Source: Marinobacter bohaiensis
GTDB lineage: Bacteria > Pseudomonadota > Gammaproteobacteria > Pseudomonadales > Oleiphilaceae
Length of the DNA stretch: 64,000 bases
Reading direction: 5' to 3'
NCBI RefSeq assembly: GCF_003258515.1
Contig: NZ_QGEH01000005.1
Span: forward strand, 1-64,000
Position numbers and translations under genes: made by a program. The notes under the pieces were generated by a model, which saw nothing but the letters and a program-made list of their open reading frames with translations, was not told the origin of the DNA and searched no databases. This document shows, one piece after another, positions 29,920 to 41,212 of the stretch (positions are counted from its first letter, which is position 1; each line of letters begins with the position of its first letter).

Positions 29920-30032
29920 TCTAGTGGCTGTCCGGTTCGGCAACGGCGCTGCGCCCTGGACCGGAACGCGCATGCGGATTATCCGGTCGTCCCGGCATCT
30001 CCTCGATGAGCCACCCACAAGGCAAGGATTGT

Positions 30033-30827
30033 ATGGCAGTCACCATCAATACTCTGCGCGAACGCAAGCAGAATAACGAAACCTTTTCCGTCCTGACCGC
30101 ATACGACGCCACCTTCGCGCACATGATGAGCGAAGCCGGTGTCGACGCTATCCTGATCGGCGATTCCCTGGGCATGGTCCTGCAGGGCCACGACAGCACC
30201 CTGCCGGTCACCCTGGAGGAGATCTGCTACCACACCCGCTGCGTGGCACGTGGCAACCAGGGTGCGCTGATCATGGCCGACATGCCGTTCATGACCTACG
30301 GCACCACCGAAGCAGCCCTGGATAACGCGGCCGCCCTGATGCGTGCCGGCGCGCATATGGTCAAGCTGGAAGGCACCGACTGGATGGAAGACACCATCCG
30401 CGCCCTCAGCGAACGCGGCGTGCCGGTCTGCGCCCATCTGGGCCTGACCCCGCAGTTCGTCAACAAGTTCGGCGGTTTCAAGGTTCAGGGCCGGGGCGAC
30501 GAGCAGGCCGACGCCATGGTCCGCCATGCCCAGCTGCTGGTCGAGGCCGGTGCCGACATCATCCTGCTGGAATGCGTTCCCGCCGCCCTGGCCAAGCGCG
30601 TCACCGAGTCCGTGGACGCGCCAGTGATCGGCATCGGCGCCGGCCATGAGACCGACGGTCAGGTGCTGGTGATGCACGACATGCTGGGTGCGACCACAGG
30701 CCGCACACCCAAGTTCGTCAAGAATTTCCTGGCCGAGGCCGAGTCCATCCAGGGCGCCTTCGAAGCCTATGTGGCGGCCGTCCGCGAGCGCCGCTTCCCC
30801 GCCGAGGAGCACAGCTTCAAGTCATGA
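30033..30827 (+). CDS. panB: 3-methyl-2-oxobutanoate hydroxymethyltransferase
   Basis: First committed step of pantothenate synthesis, using methylene-tetrahydrofolate. ATG at 30033 (after AAGGAT) gives 264 residues, the usual length; an upstream ATG at 30006 is less likely. Motifs: [49 protein letters not shown] and the catalytic region IIGIG-like [19 protein letters not shown]. Its stop overlaps the panC start (ATGA). Confidence 0.96.
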   Translation: MAVTINTLRERKQNNETFSVLTAYDATFAHMMSEAGVDAILIGDSLGMVLQGHDSTLPVTLEEICYHTRCVARGNQGALIMADMPFMTYGTTEAALDNAAALMRAGAHMVKLEGTDWMEDTIRALSERGVPVCAHLGLTPQFVNKFGGFKVQGRGDEQADAMVRHAQLLVEAGADIILLECVPAALAKRVTESVDAPVIGIGAGHETDGQVLVMHDMLGATTGRTPKFVKNFLAEAESIQGAFEAYVAAVRERRFPAEEHSFKS

Positions 30828-31672
30828 GAACGGTCCACACCATCAAGGAACTGCGCGCCCTGCTGAACAGCCATCGACAGCACGGCCACCGCATCGGCCT
30901 GGTCCCCACCATGGGCAACCTGCACACCGGCCATATTTCGCTGGTGGAAAAGGCCCTTCAGCAGGCGGATACGGTGGTCACCTCGATCTTCGTCAACCCG
31001 ATGCAGTTCGGTGCCAACGAGGACCTGGACAGCTACCCGCGCACCCTGCGGGACGACCAGGAGAAGCTGGAGGCGGCAGGCAACCATATCGTGTTCGCGC
31101 CCAGCGCCGAGGAAGTCTACCCCAACGGCCTGGCACAGCAGACCCAGGTGTGTGTGCCGGTAGTCAGCGAAGGTCATTGCGGCGCCAGCCGGCCAGGCCA
31201 CTTTGACGGCGTTTCCACCGTGGTCTCGATGCTGTTCAACATGGTCCAGCCGGACGTCGCCGTGTTCGGCGAGAAGGATTTCCAGCAACTGGCGGTCATC
31301 CGCAAGATGGTCGGCGACCTGTTCATGCCCATCGAGATCGTTGGCGCGCCCACCCACCGCGAAGAGGACGGGCTGGCGCGCAGTTCCCGCAACGGCTACC
31401 TGAGCAAACAGGAGCGCCAGCAGGCCCCGGTGATCTACCAGGCTCTGAAGGCCACCGCCGACGCGCTGGGCCAGGGTCATTCCGACTTCGCCGCCCTTGA
31501 GGCCGAAGCCAAGAAAAAACTGTCCGAGGCCGGATTGCGGCCGGACTACTACAACATCGTCAACAGCCTGACACTGAAACCGGCCCAGCCGGAAGACCAG
31601 CAGTTGACGATCCTTGCAGCCGCGTTTCTGGGCACCACTCGACTGATCGACAACCTATCCGTTAACCGTTAG
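30824..31672 (+). CDS. panC: Pantothenate synthetase
   Basis: Condenses pantoate with beta-alanine using ATP. The 282-residue protein shows the nucleotidyl-transferase motif [18 protein letters not shown], the [17 protein letters not shown] segment and the KMSKS-like [11 protein letters not shown]. Coupled to panB by a 4-base overlap. Confidence 0.96.
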   Translation: MRTVHTIKELRALLNSHRQHGHRIGLVPTMGNLHTGHISLVEKALQQADTVVTSIFVNPMQFGANEDLDSYPRTLRDDQEKLEAAGNHIVFAPSAEEVYPNGLAQQTQVCVPVVSEGHCGASRPGHFDGVSTVVSMLFNMVQPDVAVFGEKDFQQLAVIRKMVGDLFMPIEIVGAPTHREEDGLARSSRNGYLSKQERQQAPVIYQALKATADALGQGHSDFAALEAEAKKKLSEAGLRPDYYNIVNSLTLKPAQPEDQQLTILAAAFLGTTRLIDNLSVNR

Positions 31673-31808
31673 GGAGCGGGCTCCTCGTTCCGGCATCATC
31701 GCCGGCGGAACATCAAGCCCCGGGCAACCCATGGTTGTCCGGTCCGCCGCAGAACCGGAACGTCGCAGCCGGACTCCCGATAACAAGGCCACCCGCCAGG
31801 GAGAGGAA

Positions 31809-33473
31809 ATGAGCACGAGCCAGCCAGGACTGACCAGCAAGCCGGAATGGCAGGCGCTGACCGACCATCAGGCCAGTCTAAGCCAAACCCACATGCGCGA
31901 CCTGTTCGAGCAGGACCCGGAGCGTTTCCAGCATTACTTCGCCACCGCCGCCGGCATTTCCCTGGATTACTCGAAGAACCTGATCACCCGCGACACCATG
32001 CCTCAGCTGATGAGCCTGGCCCGCGCCTGCAAAGTGCCGGAGCAGATCCAGGCCATGTTCGCCGGCGAGCACATCAACTCCAGCGAAAAGCGTCCGGCCC
32101 TGCACGTGGCACTGCGCAATCTGGACGACGAACCCATGCCGGTGGATGGCCAGGACATCATGCCGGAAGTCCGCTCCACCCTGGCGCGGATGGAAGAATT
32201 CGTCTGGCGCATCCGCAGCACCCAGTGGCGCGGTTTCAGCAACAAACCCTTTACCGACGTAGTCAGCATCGGCATCGGCGGCTCCTTCCTGGGCCCGAAA
32301 CTGGTTTCCGCCGCCCTCAAGCCATACTGGCACGGGCGCCTGAACTGCCACTACGTGGCCAACATCGACGGCAGCCACATCACCGAAGTGCTGCGCCACA
32401 TCAACCCGGAAACCACCCTGTTCCTGATCCAGTCCAAGTCCTTCAAGACCCAGGAAACCCTGGAGAACACCAAGGTGGCGCGGGAATGGTTCCTGCACAA
32501 CGGCGGTGACGAGGCGCTGATTTCCAAGCACTTCGTGGCGGTAACCGCCAACGAAAAAGAAGCCATCGATTTCGGCATTGCCGAGGAAAACATCTTCCCC
32601 ATGTGGGACTGGGTCGGCGGCCGCTACTCACTCTGGTCCGCCATCGGCCTGCCCACCGCGCTGACCATCGGCATGGAGAACTTCCGCGCCCTGCTCTCCG
32701 GCGCCCACGCCATGGATCAGCATTTCCGCCAGGCGCCGCTGGAGGAGAACATGCCAGTGATCCTGGCGTTGCTGGGTGTCTGGTACGGCAACTTCTGGGG
32801 TGCCGACGCCCACGCTATCCTGCCCTATGATCACTACCTGCGGGGGCTGCCCGCCCACCTGCAGCAACTGGACATGGAAAGTAACGGCAAATGCGTCACC
32901 CACGCCGGTGAGTCGGTCAACTACCAGACCGGCCCCATCATCTGGGGCGGCGCCGGCGCCAACGGCCAGCATGCCTATCACCAGTTGCTGCACCAGGGCA
33001 CGCGCATGTCGCCGGCGGATTTCATCGTACCGCTACGCACCCACAACCCGGTCGCCAGACACCACGCCATCCTGTTTGCCAACTGCCTGAGCCAGGCCCA
33101 GGCGCTGATGCGTGGCAAATCCCTCGACGAGGCCCGCGCCGAGCTGCGCGACCAGGGGCTGGACGACGCGGAGGTGGAACGCCTCGCGCCACACAAGGTC
33201 ATCCCGGGCAACAAGCCATCCAACACCATCCTGTTCGAGCGCTCCACACCGCGCATCGTCGGCGCGCTGATCGCACTCTATGAGCACAAGACTTTCGTGC
33301 AGGGCGCCATCTGGGACGTGGATTCGTTCGATCAGTGGGGTGTGGAACTGGGCAAACAGCTGGGACAGGACATCCTCGACCGCCTGCTCAAGACGGGCAA
33401 CGGCACGCAGACCGACAGCTCAACCGATGGCCTGATCGAGCTGTTCCGCCGCAAGCACCAGGACGACGCCTGA
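31809..33473 (+). CDS. pgi: Glucose-6-phosphate isomerase
   Basis: Interconverts glucose-6-P and fructose-6-P. ATG at 31809 follows GGGAGAGGAA and gives 554 residues, standard for the long bacterial form. The signatures IGIGGSFLGPKLV, WDWVGGRYSLWSAIGLP and GVELGKQLGQDIL are present. The order panB-panC-pgi matches Pseudomonas. Confidence 0.97.
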   Translation: MSTSQPGLTSKPEWQALTDHQASLSQTHMRDLFEQDPERFQHYFATAAGISLDYSKNLITRDTMPQLMSLARACKVPEQIQAMFAGEHINSSEKRPALHVALRNLDDEPMPVDGQDIMPEVRSTLARMEEFVWRIRSTQWRGFSNKPFTDVVSIGIGGSFLGPKLVSAALKPYWHGRLNCHYVANIDGSHITEVLRHINPETTLFLIQSKSFKTQETLENTKVAREWFLHNGGDEALISKHFVAVTANEKEAIDFGIAEENIFPMWDWVGGRYSLWSAIGLPTALTIGMENFRALLSGAHAMDQHFRQAPLEENMPVILALLGVWYGNFWGADAHAILPYDHYLRGLPAHLQQLDMESNGKCVTHAGESVNYQTGPIIWGGAGANGQHAYHQLLHQGTRMSPADFIVPLRTHNPVARHHAILFANCLSQAQALMRGKSLDEARAELRDQGLDDAEVERLAPHKVIPGNKPSNTILFERSTPRIVGALIALYEHKTFVQGAIWDVDSFDQWGVELGKQLGQDILDRLLKTGNGTQTDSSTDGLIELFRRKHQDDA

Positions 33474-33495
33474 GGCGCCCTCAGGCAGGCTCGGC

Positions 33496-33522
33496 GCCCC
33501 GGGCGGTTTAACCGCCCGGGGC
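33496..33522. terminator. Bidirectional terminator between pgi and folK2
   Basis: Perfect inverted repeat of 13 bases, GCCCCGGGCGGTT / AACCGCCCGGGGC, around a single central base. It sits between two convergent stop codons. Confidence 0.75.
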
Positions 33523-33529
33523 CAGACAT

Positions 33530-34060
33530 TCAGGACGTGCCGGGGCGCGGTGAGATCGCCCGCCCCTGCCAGCGCAAGGCAATGGGCCAGAGTTTCTGGT
33601 CGCGGCCGTAGGCCGCCCATAGTTCACGGTAGGTGCGGCCATCCAGCGGGTGCTGCTCGTCCGGAGCGATCTCCGCCAGCGGCCACAGCACGAAGGCGTT
33701 GGTCAGGATCTCGCCACGCGGCAGCTCCACCCCATCGATCACGCCAATCCGGTCGTCGTAGGTGAGGATATCCAGGTCCAGGGTGCGGGGGCTGAATTTG
33801 GGCATGCCCGGTTGGTGACCGTTGTCGATTTCCAGCCCTTTGAGGAAGCGCGACAGCGTGGCGACGGACTCGCCGGTACGGATCCCCACAACCATGTTGT
33901 AGAACAGACTCCCCTCGAAACCCACCGATTCGCTCTCGAACACCGACGACACGCCAGTCAGTTCATAACGCTCGGACAGGGCATTCAGCGCCGCCAGGAT
34001 GTGGCGCTCGCGATCCCGGTTACTGCCGATGCCCAGGTAGACAGTGGCCGCATCAGTCAC
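33530..34060 (-). CDS. folK2: Hydroxymethyl-dihydropterin pyrophosphokinase-like protein (second copy)
   Basis: Second HPPK-family protein in the window (176 residues): YLGIGSNRDRERHILAAL, FYNMVVGIRT, FSPRTLDLDILTYDD and ELPRGEILTNAFVLWPLAEIAPDE. The start is GTG overlapping the folB stop (GTGA). It differs from the folK at 29395 throughout, so it is an old paralogue rather than a recent copy. The folB-folK2 pair next to plsY, tsaD and rpsU is also seen in Pseudomonas. Confidence 0.9.
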   Translation of the reverse strand: MTDAATVYLGIGSNRDRERHILAALNALSERYELTGVSSVFESESVGFEGSLFYNMVVGIRTGESVATLSRFLKGLEIDNGHQPGMPKFSPRTLDLDILTYDDRIGVIDGVELPRGEILTNAFVLWPLAEIAPDEQHPLDGRTYRELWAAYGRDQKLWPIALRWQGRAISPRPGTS

Positions 34061-34422
34061 GAACGCTGCCCCCGCTCAATACGCACGCCCACACTACGCG
34101 CATCAGGCACCGCGCCCGGCTTGCGCAGGGTCAGTTGCAGCCAGGTCACGCCGAAGCGCTGCCGGATGTCCGCCGCCAGGGCTTCGGCCGCCGCTTCCAG
34201 CAGACGCGGCTGATTCGCCCGGAACCAGGCGCGCACCACCTCGCTGACCGCGGCGTAGTCGAGCGCGTCGCTCACATCGTCACTGGCGCCGGGGACCCGG
34301 TTGTCCCACGCCATTTCCAGGTCGATCTCGACCCGCTGCAGGATATGCCGTTCCCATTCATACTCGCCAATCACCGTCTCGACCGCCAGGCCTTCGACCA
34401 ATACCGTGTCCGTCACCGGCAC
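34057..34422 (-). CDS. folB: Dihydroneopterin aldolase
   Basis: 121-residue pterin enzyme giving the substrate for HPPK. Motifs: VLVEGLAVETVIGEYEWERHILQRVEIDLEM, DALDYAAVSEVV and LLEAAAEALAADI. GTG start. Coupled to folK2 by a 4-base overlap, so the two steps of folate synthesis are co-translated. Confidence 0.94.
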   Translation of the reverse strand: MPVTDTVLVEGLAVETVIGEYEWERHILQRVEIDLEMAWDNRVPGASDDVSDALDYAAVSEVVRAWFRANQPRLLEAAAEALAADIRQRFGVTWLQLTLRKPGAVPDARSVGVRIERGQRS

Positions 34423-34610
34423 TTCACCTCATCAAAAAACTTGCAGCCTGCATCTCGTTCACATTAACGTAAACCCAGGCACTGTCCCCGGCCCTCGCAC
34501 GCGCAGTCGGAGGCCGCTCCCATCCACGTCAGGTCGTCGCGGAGCAGCTCTCAGGCGACCGGTTTCCGGGGATGCGATTTTCGCACAATCCACCTGTGAC
34601 GTCTCTGCCC

Positions 34611-35195
34611 ATGCCCGATTCCGCGCTGACTGTCGTAGCCGGCCTGTTTGCCTACCTGCTGGGATCGATCCTGTTTGCGCCGATGGTGTGCCGCCTGTGG
34701 CGGCTTCCCGACCCGCGCGCGCTGGGGTCCGGCAACCCCGGCGCGACCAACGTCTATCGCGCCGGCGGGCCATTTCCCGCGCTGGTCACGCTGGCTCTGG
34801 ATGCCCTGAAAGGCGCGATTCCGGTGTGGGTGGGCGCCGCGTTCGGCCTGGGGCCGCTGCCGCTGGCGATCGTCGCCCTGTGCGCTGTGACCGGGCACAT
34901 GCTGCCGCTGTTCGCGCGGTTCCAGGGAGGAAAAGGTGTGGCCACCGCGCTTGGCGCCGGCCTGGCGCTGGCACCGATGACGACGGTGATCCTGGCGGCG
35001 ATTTGGGGGTTGGTGATGTGGCGCTGGCACATCTCTTCGCTGGCGTCGATCAGCGCCGCGCTGGCCGGCCCGGTGATCAGCCTGCTGCTGGAACCCCGGG
35101 CCCTGCCCCTGTTCGGGCTACTCTTGCTGCTGATTCTGGTACGCCACCGGGACAACCTGATCCGGCTGGCGCAACGGCGCGAACCGCCGCTTTAA
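34611..35195 (+). CDS. plsY: Glycerol-3-phosphate acyltransferase PlsY
   Basis: Membrane enzyme that acylates glycerol-3-phosphate from acyl-phosphate. I use the ATG at 34611 (194 residues), which puts the first helix at the usual distance; GTG at 34596 and ATG at 34572 are alternatives. Conserved: YLLGSILFAPMVCR, GSGNPGATNVYRAGG, GHMLPLFARFQGGKGVATALG. Convergent with tsaD across a 35-base gap. Confidence 0.92.
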   Translation: MPDSALTVVAGLFAYLLGSILFAPMVCRLWRLPDPRALGSGNPGATNVYRAGGPFPALVTLALDALKGAIPVWVGAAFGLGPLPLAIVALCAVTGHMLPLFARFQGGKGVATALGAGLALAPMTTVILAAIWGLVMWRWHISSLASISAALAGPVISLLLEPRALPLFGLLLLLILVRHRDNLIRLAQRREPPL

Positions 35196-35230
35196 CCAGA
35201 CACCTCGGATCACTTGACCCGCCGGATTGT

Positions 35231-36289
35231 TTAACCGACTTTAAGACCTTCCAGGCAGTCCGCCTCAAGCGTCGGCAGGGTGTTCATCGGCCAACGCGGC
35301 ACCGCGACAATGCGGTCGCCATCACGCTGGCCGGCCAGCAGGCGCTGACATCCGGCATAGGCAATCATGGCGCCGTTGTCGGTACAGAATTCCGGGCGCG
35401 CGTAGAACACGCTGGCGTCGAGCTTGCGCAACGCGGCTTCCAGCGACGTCCGCAGACGCCGGTTGGCGCTGACGCCACCAGCCATCACCAGACGCTTGCA
35501 GCCGGTCGCCTCCAGCGCCCGACGGCACTTGATGACCAGGGTATCCACCACCGCGCTCTCGAACGCCAGCGCGATATCGGCACGCACCTGGTCGTCCAAA
35601 GTGCCATCCGCTTCGGCGGCGCTGACGGTATTGAGGGTGTAGGTCTTCAACCCGCTGAAGCTGAAATCCAGTCCCGGCCGGTCAGTCATCGGGCGCGGGA
35701 AGCGGTACACGCCCTCACGCCCCTGCTCCGCCAGTTTGGCCACACGCGGGCCGCCGGGATAATCCAGACCCAGCATCTTGGCAGTCTTGTCGAACGCTTC
35801 ACCGGCGGCATCGTCCACCGATTCGCCCAGCAGCTCGTAGTGGCCGATGCCGTCCACGCGCACCAGTTGGGTGTGGCCGCCGGACACCAGCAGCGCCACG
35901 AACGGAAACGCCGGCGGCTCGTCTTCCAGCATCGGCGCCAGCAGGTGGCCTTCCATGTGGTGAACGCCAAGGACCGGGATATCCAGCGCCAGGGCCAGCG
36001 CATGGGCCACCGAGCCCCCCACCATCAGCGCACCGATCAGTCCGGGGCCGGCGGTGTAGGCAATGCCCTCCAGGTCCTGGCGGCTGAGCCCTGCCTCTGC
36101 CAGTACCTGGTCGCACAGCGGCAGCAGTTTGCGCACATGGTCGCGCGAGGCCAGCTCCGGCACGACGCCGCCGTAGTCGGCGTGCATGTCGATCTGACTG
36201 AACAACGCGTGGGACAGCAGTCCCCGTTCGCTGTCGTAGAGCGCGACCCCGGTTTCGTCGCAGGAGGTTTCAATTCCCAGAACCAGCAT
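35231..36289 (-). CDS. tsaD: tRNA N6-threonylcarbamoyladenosine transferase TsaD
   Basis: Catalytic subunit for t6A at position 37 of ANN-decoding tRNAs. ATG at 36289 gives 352 residues starting [14 protein letters not shown]; the longer in-frame extension has no family counterpart. Metal-binding H111 and H115 sit in HHMEGHL, and [13 protein letters not shown] is present. Divergent from rpsU. Confidence 0.96.
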   Translation of the reverse strand: MLVLGIETSCDETGVALYDSERGLLSHALFSQIDMHADYGGVVPELASRDHVRKLLPLCDQVLAEAGLSRQDLEGIAYTAGPGLIGALMVGGSVAHALALALDIPVLGVHHMEGHLLAPMLEDEPPAFPFVALLVSGGHTQLVRVDGIGHYELLGESVDDAAGEAFDKTAKMLGLDYPGGPRVAKLAEQGREGVYRFPRPMTDRPGLDFSFSGLKTYTLNTVSAAEADGTLDDQVRADIALAFESAVVDTLVIKCRRALEATGCKRLVMAGGVSANRRLRTSLEAALRKLDASVFYARPEFCTDNGAMIAYAGCQRLLAGQRDGDRIVAVPRWPMNTLPTLEADCLEGLKVG

Positions 36290-36615
36290 AGTGACCTTCT
36301 CGGTGACCTTTGATGGACGTCTTGACGTAATGAGGCCCGCGAGCCGGACCCCAAAGCGCCCGTATTTTACCAGATCCGCCCGCGCCGGGGCGCCGTGGTT
36401 TTCCCTATGACCGTTTGCCGGGCCGACCAATTGGACGCTTTACAACCAACCCGGGAAGGCGCTATCATTGCCGCCCTTAAATCTGCGCTGGTCGAGTTTT
36501 AGACAATTCTGACGGATCCGCGTGAGATCAAGCGAATCATCAGAACCAGGCGACGGCCCGGCCGCGCCGGAACTGAACTTAAACCGAATCGATCCATAAG
36601 GTAGGTGATTTTCGA
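36290..36615. other. Divergent tsaD / rpsU regulatory region
   Basis: 326 bases with no gene. It contains the putative rpsU promoter at 36439-36468 and leaves a roughly 140-base rpsU leader, long enough to carry translational control, though I see no specific structure. AAGGTAGGTG (36598-36607) is the rpsU ribosome site. Confidence 0.6.
36439..36468 (+). promoter_or_regulatory. Putative rpsU operon promoter
   Basis: TTTACA (36439-36444), 18-base spacer, TATCAT (36463-36468). Confidence 0.5.
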
Positions 36616-36831
36616 ATGCCAGCTGTTAAAGTGAAAGAGAATGAGCCATTCGACGTAGCACTGCGTCGCTTCAAGCGGTCTTGCGAAAAGGCCGGCATTC
36701 TTTCTGAAGTGCGTCGTCGCGAGCACTACGAGAAGCCGACTGCCGTCCGCAAGCGCAAAGCAGCTGCTGCCGTCAAGCGCCATCTCAAGAAGCTTCAGCG
36801 GGAACAGCGCAAGTTCGAGCGTCTGTACTAA
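36616..36831 (+). CDS. rpsU: 30S ribosomal protein bS21
   Basis: 71 residues starting [27 protein letters not shown] with a strongly basic C-terminal half, as in all S21 proteins. First gene of the macromolecular-synthesis group rpsU-dnaG-rpoD. A yqeY-like gene often found between rpsU and dnaG in relatives is absent. Confidence 0.97.
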   Translation: MPAVKVKENEPFDVALRRFKRSCEKAGILSEVRRREHYEKPTAVRKRKAAAAVKRHLKKLQREQRKFERLY

Positions 36832-36898
36832 GCCAGACGCCCGAATTGCAGCTTCGCGTCCCCGCCGCGGTTTTCGCCGCCGGGGATGCATGCATCCA

Positions 36899-36931
36899 AT
36901 GCCGTCGAGGCCTGGCTTCGGCGGCATTTTT
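36899..36931 (+). terminator. Attenuating terminator between rpsU and dnaG
   Basis: Stem ATGCCGTCG / CGGCGGCAT (one G-U pair) followed by TTTTT. A terminator here would let rpsU be made in excess over dnaG, as in E. coli. Confidence 0.75.
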
Positions 36932-37067
36932 AGCTTGTGGATGCCCTTTTCGTCCGGATGCCACGACCCCGAACGGAACGCAGTGACCTGGCCCGACCGC
37001 CGCTGGCGAGATCGGAGGCATGGTCTAATCTCTTGATGCTGAATAGCTGTACGACGCCGGAGATGCC

Positions 37068-38807
37068 ATGAGCGGTCTGATCCCCCAACGCTTTATCGAC
37101 GATTTGCTCGACCGGGTGGACCTGGCGGAGCTGATCGGCAGTCGGGTGACCCTCAAGAAGGCCGGCGGTAGTTACAAGGCACGCTGCCCGTTCCACGACG
37201 AAAAGACACCATCCTTCAACGTCCGACCGGACAAAGGTTTCTACCACTGCTTCGGCTGCGGCGCCCATGGCGACGCCATCAGCTTCGTCCGGGAATTCGA
37301 TCACCTGGGTTTTACGGAAGCGGTCGAGGAACTGGCCCGGCGGGCCGGCCTGGAAGTGCCGTACGATCAGGCTGCGCGCCAGGAAATGCAGCAGGCGCGC
37401 ACCCTCACCGACGCACTCGAGTTCGCCAACGGTTTCTACCGTCAGGCGCTAAACCAGCCGGGCGCGGCTTTTGCCCGGGACTACCTGCGCCAGCGCGGTC
37501 TCGACGCCGCCACCATCGAGCAGTACCAGATCGGCTTCGCCCCCGGTGACGGCACTGCCCTGCACCAGGCCGCCGAGGCTGGCCTGCGCGGGCCGCTGAT
37601 CGAGACCGGCACCGTGTCCGACAAGTTCGGCCGGCCCCGGGATCTGTTCCGCAACCGGATCATGTTCCCGATCCGCAACACGCGGGGAAAAACCATCGCC
37701 TTCGGCGGGCGCACCCTGGGCGACGACAAAGCCAAGTACATCAACTCGCCCGAATCGGACGTTTTCCACAAGAGCCGGGAAATCTACGGCCTTTACGAGG
37801 CGCAACGGGCCCTGCGTCGCCTCGACCGCCTGTTGGTGGTGGAAGGCTACATGGACGTGATCGCCCTGTCCCAGAACGGCATCCACGAAGCGGTCGCCAC
37901 CCTGGGCACGGCGACCAACCAGGACAGCATGCAGGCGTTGCTGCGTCACGTGCGCCACATCGTGTTCTGCTTCGACGGCGACAACGCCGGCTTCCGCGCC
38001 GCCGACCGCGCCATGGACAACGCCCTGGAGCTGATGGCGGACGGCCTGCATTTGCAGTTCCTGATGCTGCCGGAGGGCGAAGATCCGGACACGCTGGTGC
38101 GCAAGGAAGGTGCGGACGCCTTCCGCAAACGCATCGAGGGCGCCACACCGCTGTCGCGCTTCCTGTTCGATCGCCAGAGCCAGGGTCTGGATCTGGATCA
38201 GCCGGAACACCGCGGCGAACTGCGCGCGCGGGTTGAGCCGTTGCTCAACAAGATGCCGCGCAGCACCCTGCGCGACGCCATGTGGCACGAGATGTTGCGT
38301 CTGTGCGGCCGCCGCTGGCAGCCGCGCAACGACAGCTTTAAGGGTAAGGGATTCAAGGGCAAGGGCTTCCGCGGCGCCGAGCGGGTCAGCGAAGACCCGG
38401 TCGAAGTCCGGCTCAGCAAGGACGGCAGCCTCAGCCTGGCGCTGATCGAAGCGCCGGATCTGGCCGAGGAAGTACTGGAAGCGGCCCGTCGTGACCGCAG
38501 CCTGCGCCAGGCCGGTTCGCTGGCCCAGTGGATCCGCGAATCCGACATTCGACAACACCGGGAAGTCATCGCCGCCCTGGCCTACGACAGCCAGGCCCGG
38601 GCACGCTTCTTCCATCTATTCGATGGTATCGAGCATGTGCCGGAACGGGACAATCTGATCGCCTCGGCTCGGGAAATACTGACACCGAACCAGGAAGCGG
38701 TTCGAAAGCAGAAAATCGCAGCGCTGATCAAGCGCAAAGCCGCCGGCGAATTCACCGCGGACGATCACCGGGAACTCAAGCGCCTGAGCAGCGGGGAGGG
38801 CGTTTGA
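37068..38807 (+). CDS. dnaG: DNA primase
   Basis: 579-residue primase that makes RNA primers at the replication fork. Zinc site C40-x2-H43 and C61-x2-C64 (CPFHDEKTPSF, YHCFGCGAHGD), TOPRIM motifs VVEGYMDVIA and FDGDNAG, and a DnaB-interacting C-terminal helical domain. A small tandem repeat KGKGFKGKGF marks the linker at about residue 427. Confidence 0.97.
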   Translation: MSGLIPQRFIDDLLDRVDLAELIGSRVTLKKAGGSYKARCPFHDEKTPSFNVRPDKGFYHCFGCGAHGDAISFVREFDHLGFTEAVEELARRAGLEVPYDQAARQEMQQARTLTDALEFANGFYRQALNQPGAAFARDYLRQRGLDAATIEQYQIGFAPGDGTALHQAAEAGLRGPLIETGTVSDKFGRPRDLFRNRIMFPIRNTRGKTIAFGGRTLGDDKAKYINSPESDVFHKSREIYGLYEAQRALRRLDRLLVVEGYMDVIALSQNGIHEAVATLGTATNQDSMQALLRHVRHIVFCFDGDNAGFRAADRAMDNALELMADGLHLQFLMLPEGEDPDTLVRKEGADAFRKRIEGATPLSRFLFDRQSQGLDLDQPEHRGELRARVEPLLNKMPRSTLRDAMWHEMLRLCGRRWQPRNDSFKGKGFKGKGFRGAERVSEDPVEVRLSKDGSLSLALIEAPDLAEEVLEAARRDRSLRQAGSLAQWIRESDIRQHREVIAALAYDSQARARFFHLFDGIEHVPERDNLIASAREILTPNQEAVRKQKIAALIKRKAAGEFTADDHRELKRLSSGEGV

Positions 38808-38892
38808 ACCTTTTGCAAATGGCCCAATCCAAAGCCTTTGCGGGGGTTACTTACGGAGGTTTCTCTGGCTTTCTCTTGAAACAGGGGAATCT

Positions 38893-38940
38893 TGCCACAA
38901 CTTAAGGTTTGTGGCAGAGAATTTGGGCGGCAGCTATAAT
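38893..38940 (+). promoter_or_regulatory. Putative rpoD promoter with inverted repeat
   Basis: TATAAT lies at 38935-38940. Just upstream, TGCCACAA (38893-38900) is the exact inverse of TTGTGGCA (38909-38916) with 8 bases between, covering the -35 position. The best -35 candidate, TGGCAG (38912-38917, 17-base spacer), is weak and lies inside the right arm, so a regulator might bind here. Confidence 0.5.
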
Positions 38941-38987
38941 GGCTGTTTATCTTTTCATCTTTATATCAGCGATTCCATAGGGTGTCT

Positions 38988-40844
<1,857 letters not shown>

Positions 40845-40888
40845 TGAGAGCCGAGTGAGGCGCGCGACTCCCGTCGCGTCGCCTCTGG

Positions 40889-40926
40889 CGGGCGCCATAC
40901 GCGATGCGTATAATGGCGCCCGTTTT
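40889..40926 (+). terminator. rpoD terminator containing the tRNA-Ile2 -10 box
   Basis: CGGGCGCCAT (40889-40898) pairs exactly with ATGGCGCCCG (40913-40922), with an inner stem ATACGC / GCGTAT, then TTTT. The descending arm contains TATAAT (40909-40914), placed about 30 bases before the tRNA. The same DNA therefore seems to end rpoD transcription and start that of the tRNA. Confidence 0.7.
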
Positions 40927-40944
40927 ATATCTTCCCCCTGTTTC

Positions 40945-41021
40945 GGGCCTTTAGCTCAGTTGGTTAGAGCAGTCGACTCATAATCGATTGGTCGCTGGTT
41001 CAAGTCCAGCAAGGCCCACCA
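40945..41021 (+). tRNA. ileX: tRNA-Ile2 (anticodon CAU, AUA decoder)
   Basis: 77 bases with encoded CCA. Acceptor GGGCCTT / AAGGCCC, D-arm GCTCAGTTGGTTAGAGC, anticodon loop CTCATAA (CAT at 40979-40981), T-arm GCTGGTTCAAGTCCAGC. The body closely matches E. coli ileX rather than elongator or initiator tRNA-Met, so the C34 is expected to be modified to lysidine by TilS. Confidence 0.9.
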
Positions 41022-41048
41022 TTTCTTCTGGTTATGTTTTTCCCCGAG

Positions 41049-41163
41049 TCAACCGACCTCTCGAGAACCCATTGAGAGTCGCTGGACTGATCCGGTCTCG
41101 TATCATAGATACGAGCCGTTTCTGGTACACAAAGCTCCGCTTTGTTTAAAGCGTGCCAGAAAC
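41049..41163. repeat. Structured repeat unit 1
   Basis: Starts TCAACCGACCTCTCGA. Contains a perfect hairpin CTCGTATC-ATA-GATACGAG (41097-41115). A larger one follows with outer stem GTTTCTGGTAC (41118-41128) / GTGCCAGAAAC (41153-41163) and inner stem ACAAAGC / GCTTTGT (41129-41145) followed by TTT. It could serve as tRNA terminator or be a dispersed intergenic repeat. Confidence 0.6.
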
Positions 41164-41212
41164 CCAGGAAGGCCCTGTGCATGACCGGCGCCCTGTTCTG
41201 GATATTCCCTAC

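Noticed and set aside
36832-37067. A yqeY (GatB-like) gene between rpsU and dnaG
   Set aside because: The 236 bases carry a terminator and dnaG leader; no frame of suitable length or motif.
40945-41021. Calling the CAU tRNA a methionine tRNA
   Set aside because: The body matches tRNA-Ile2 (ileX type), not elongator or initiator tRNA-Met.
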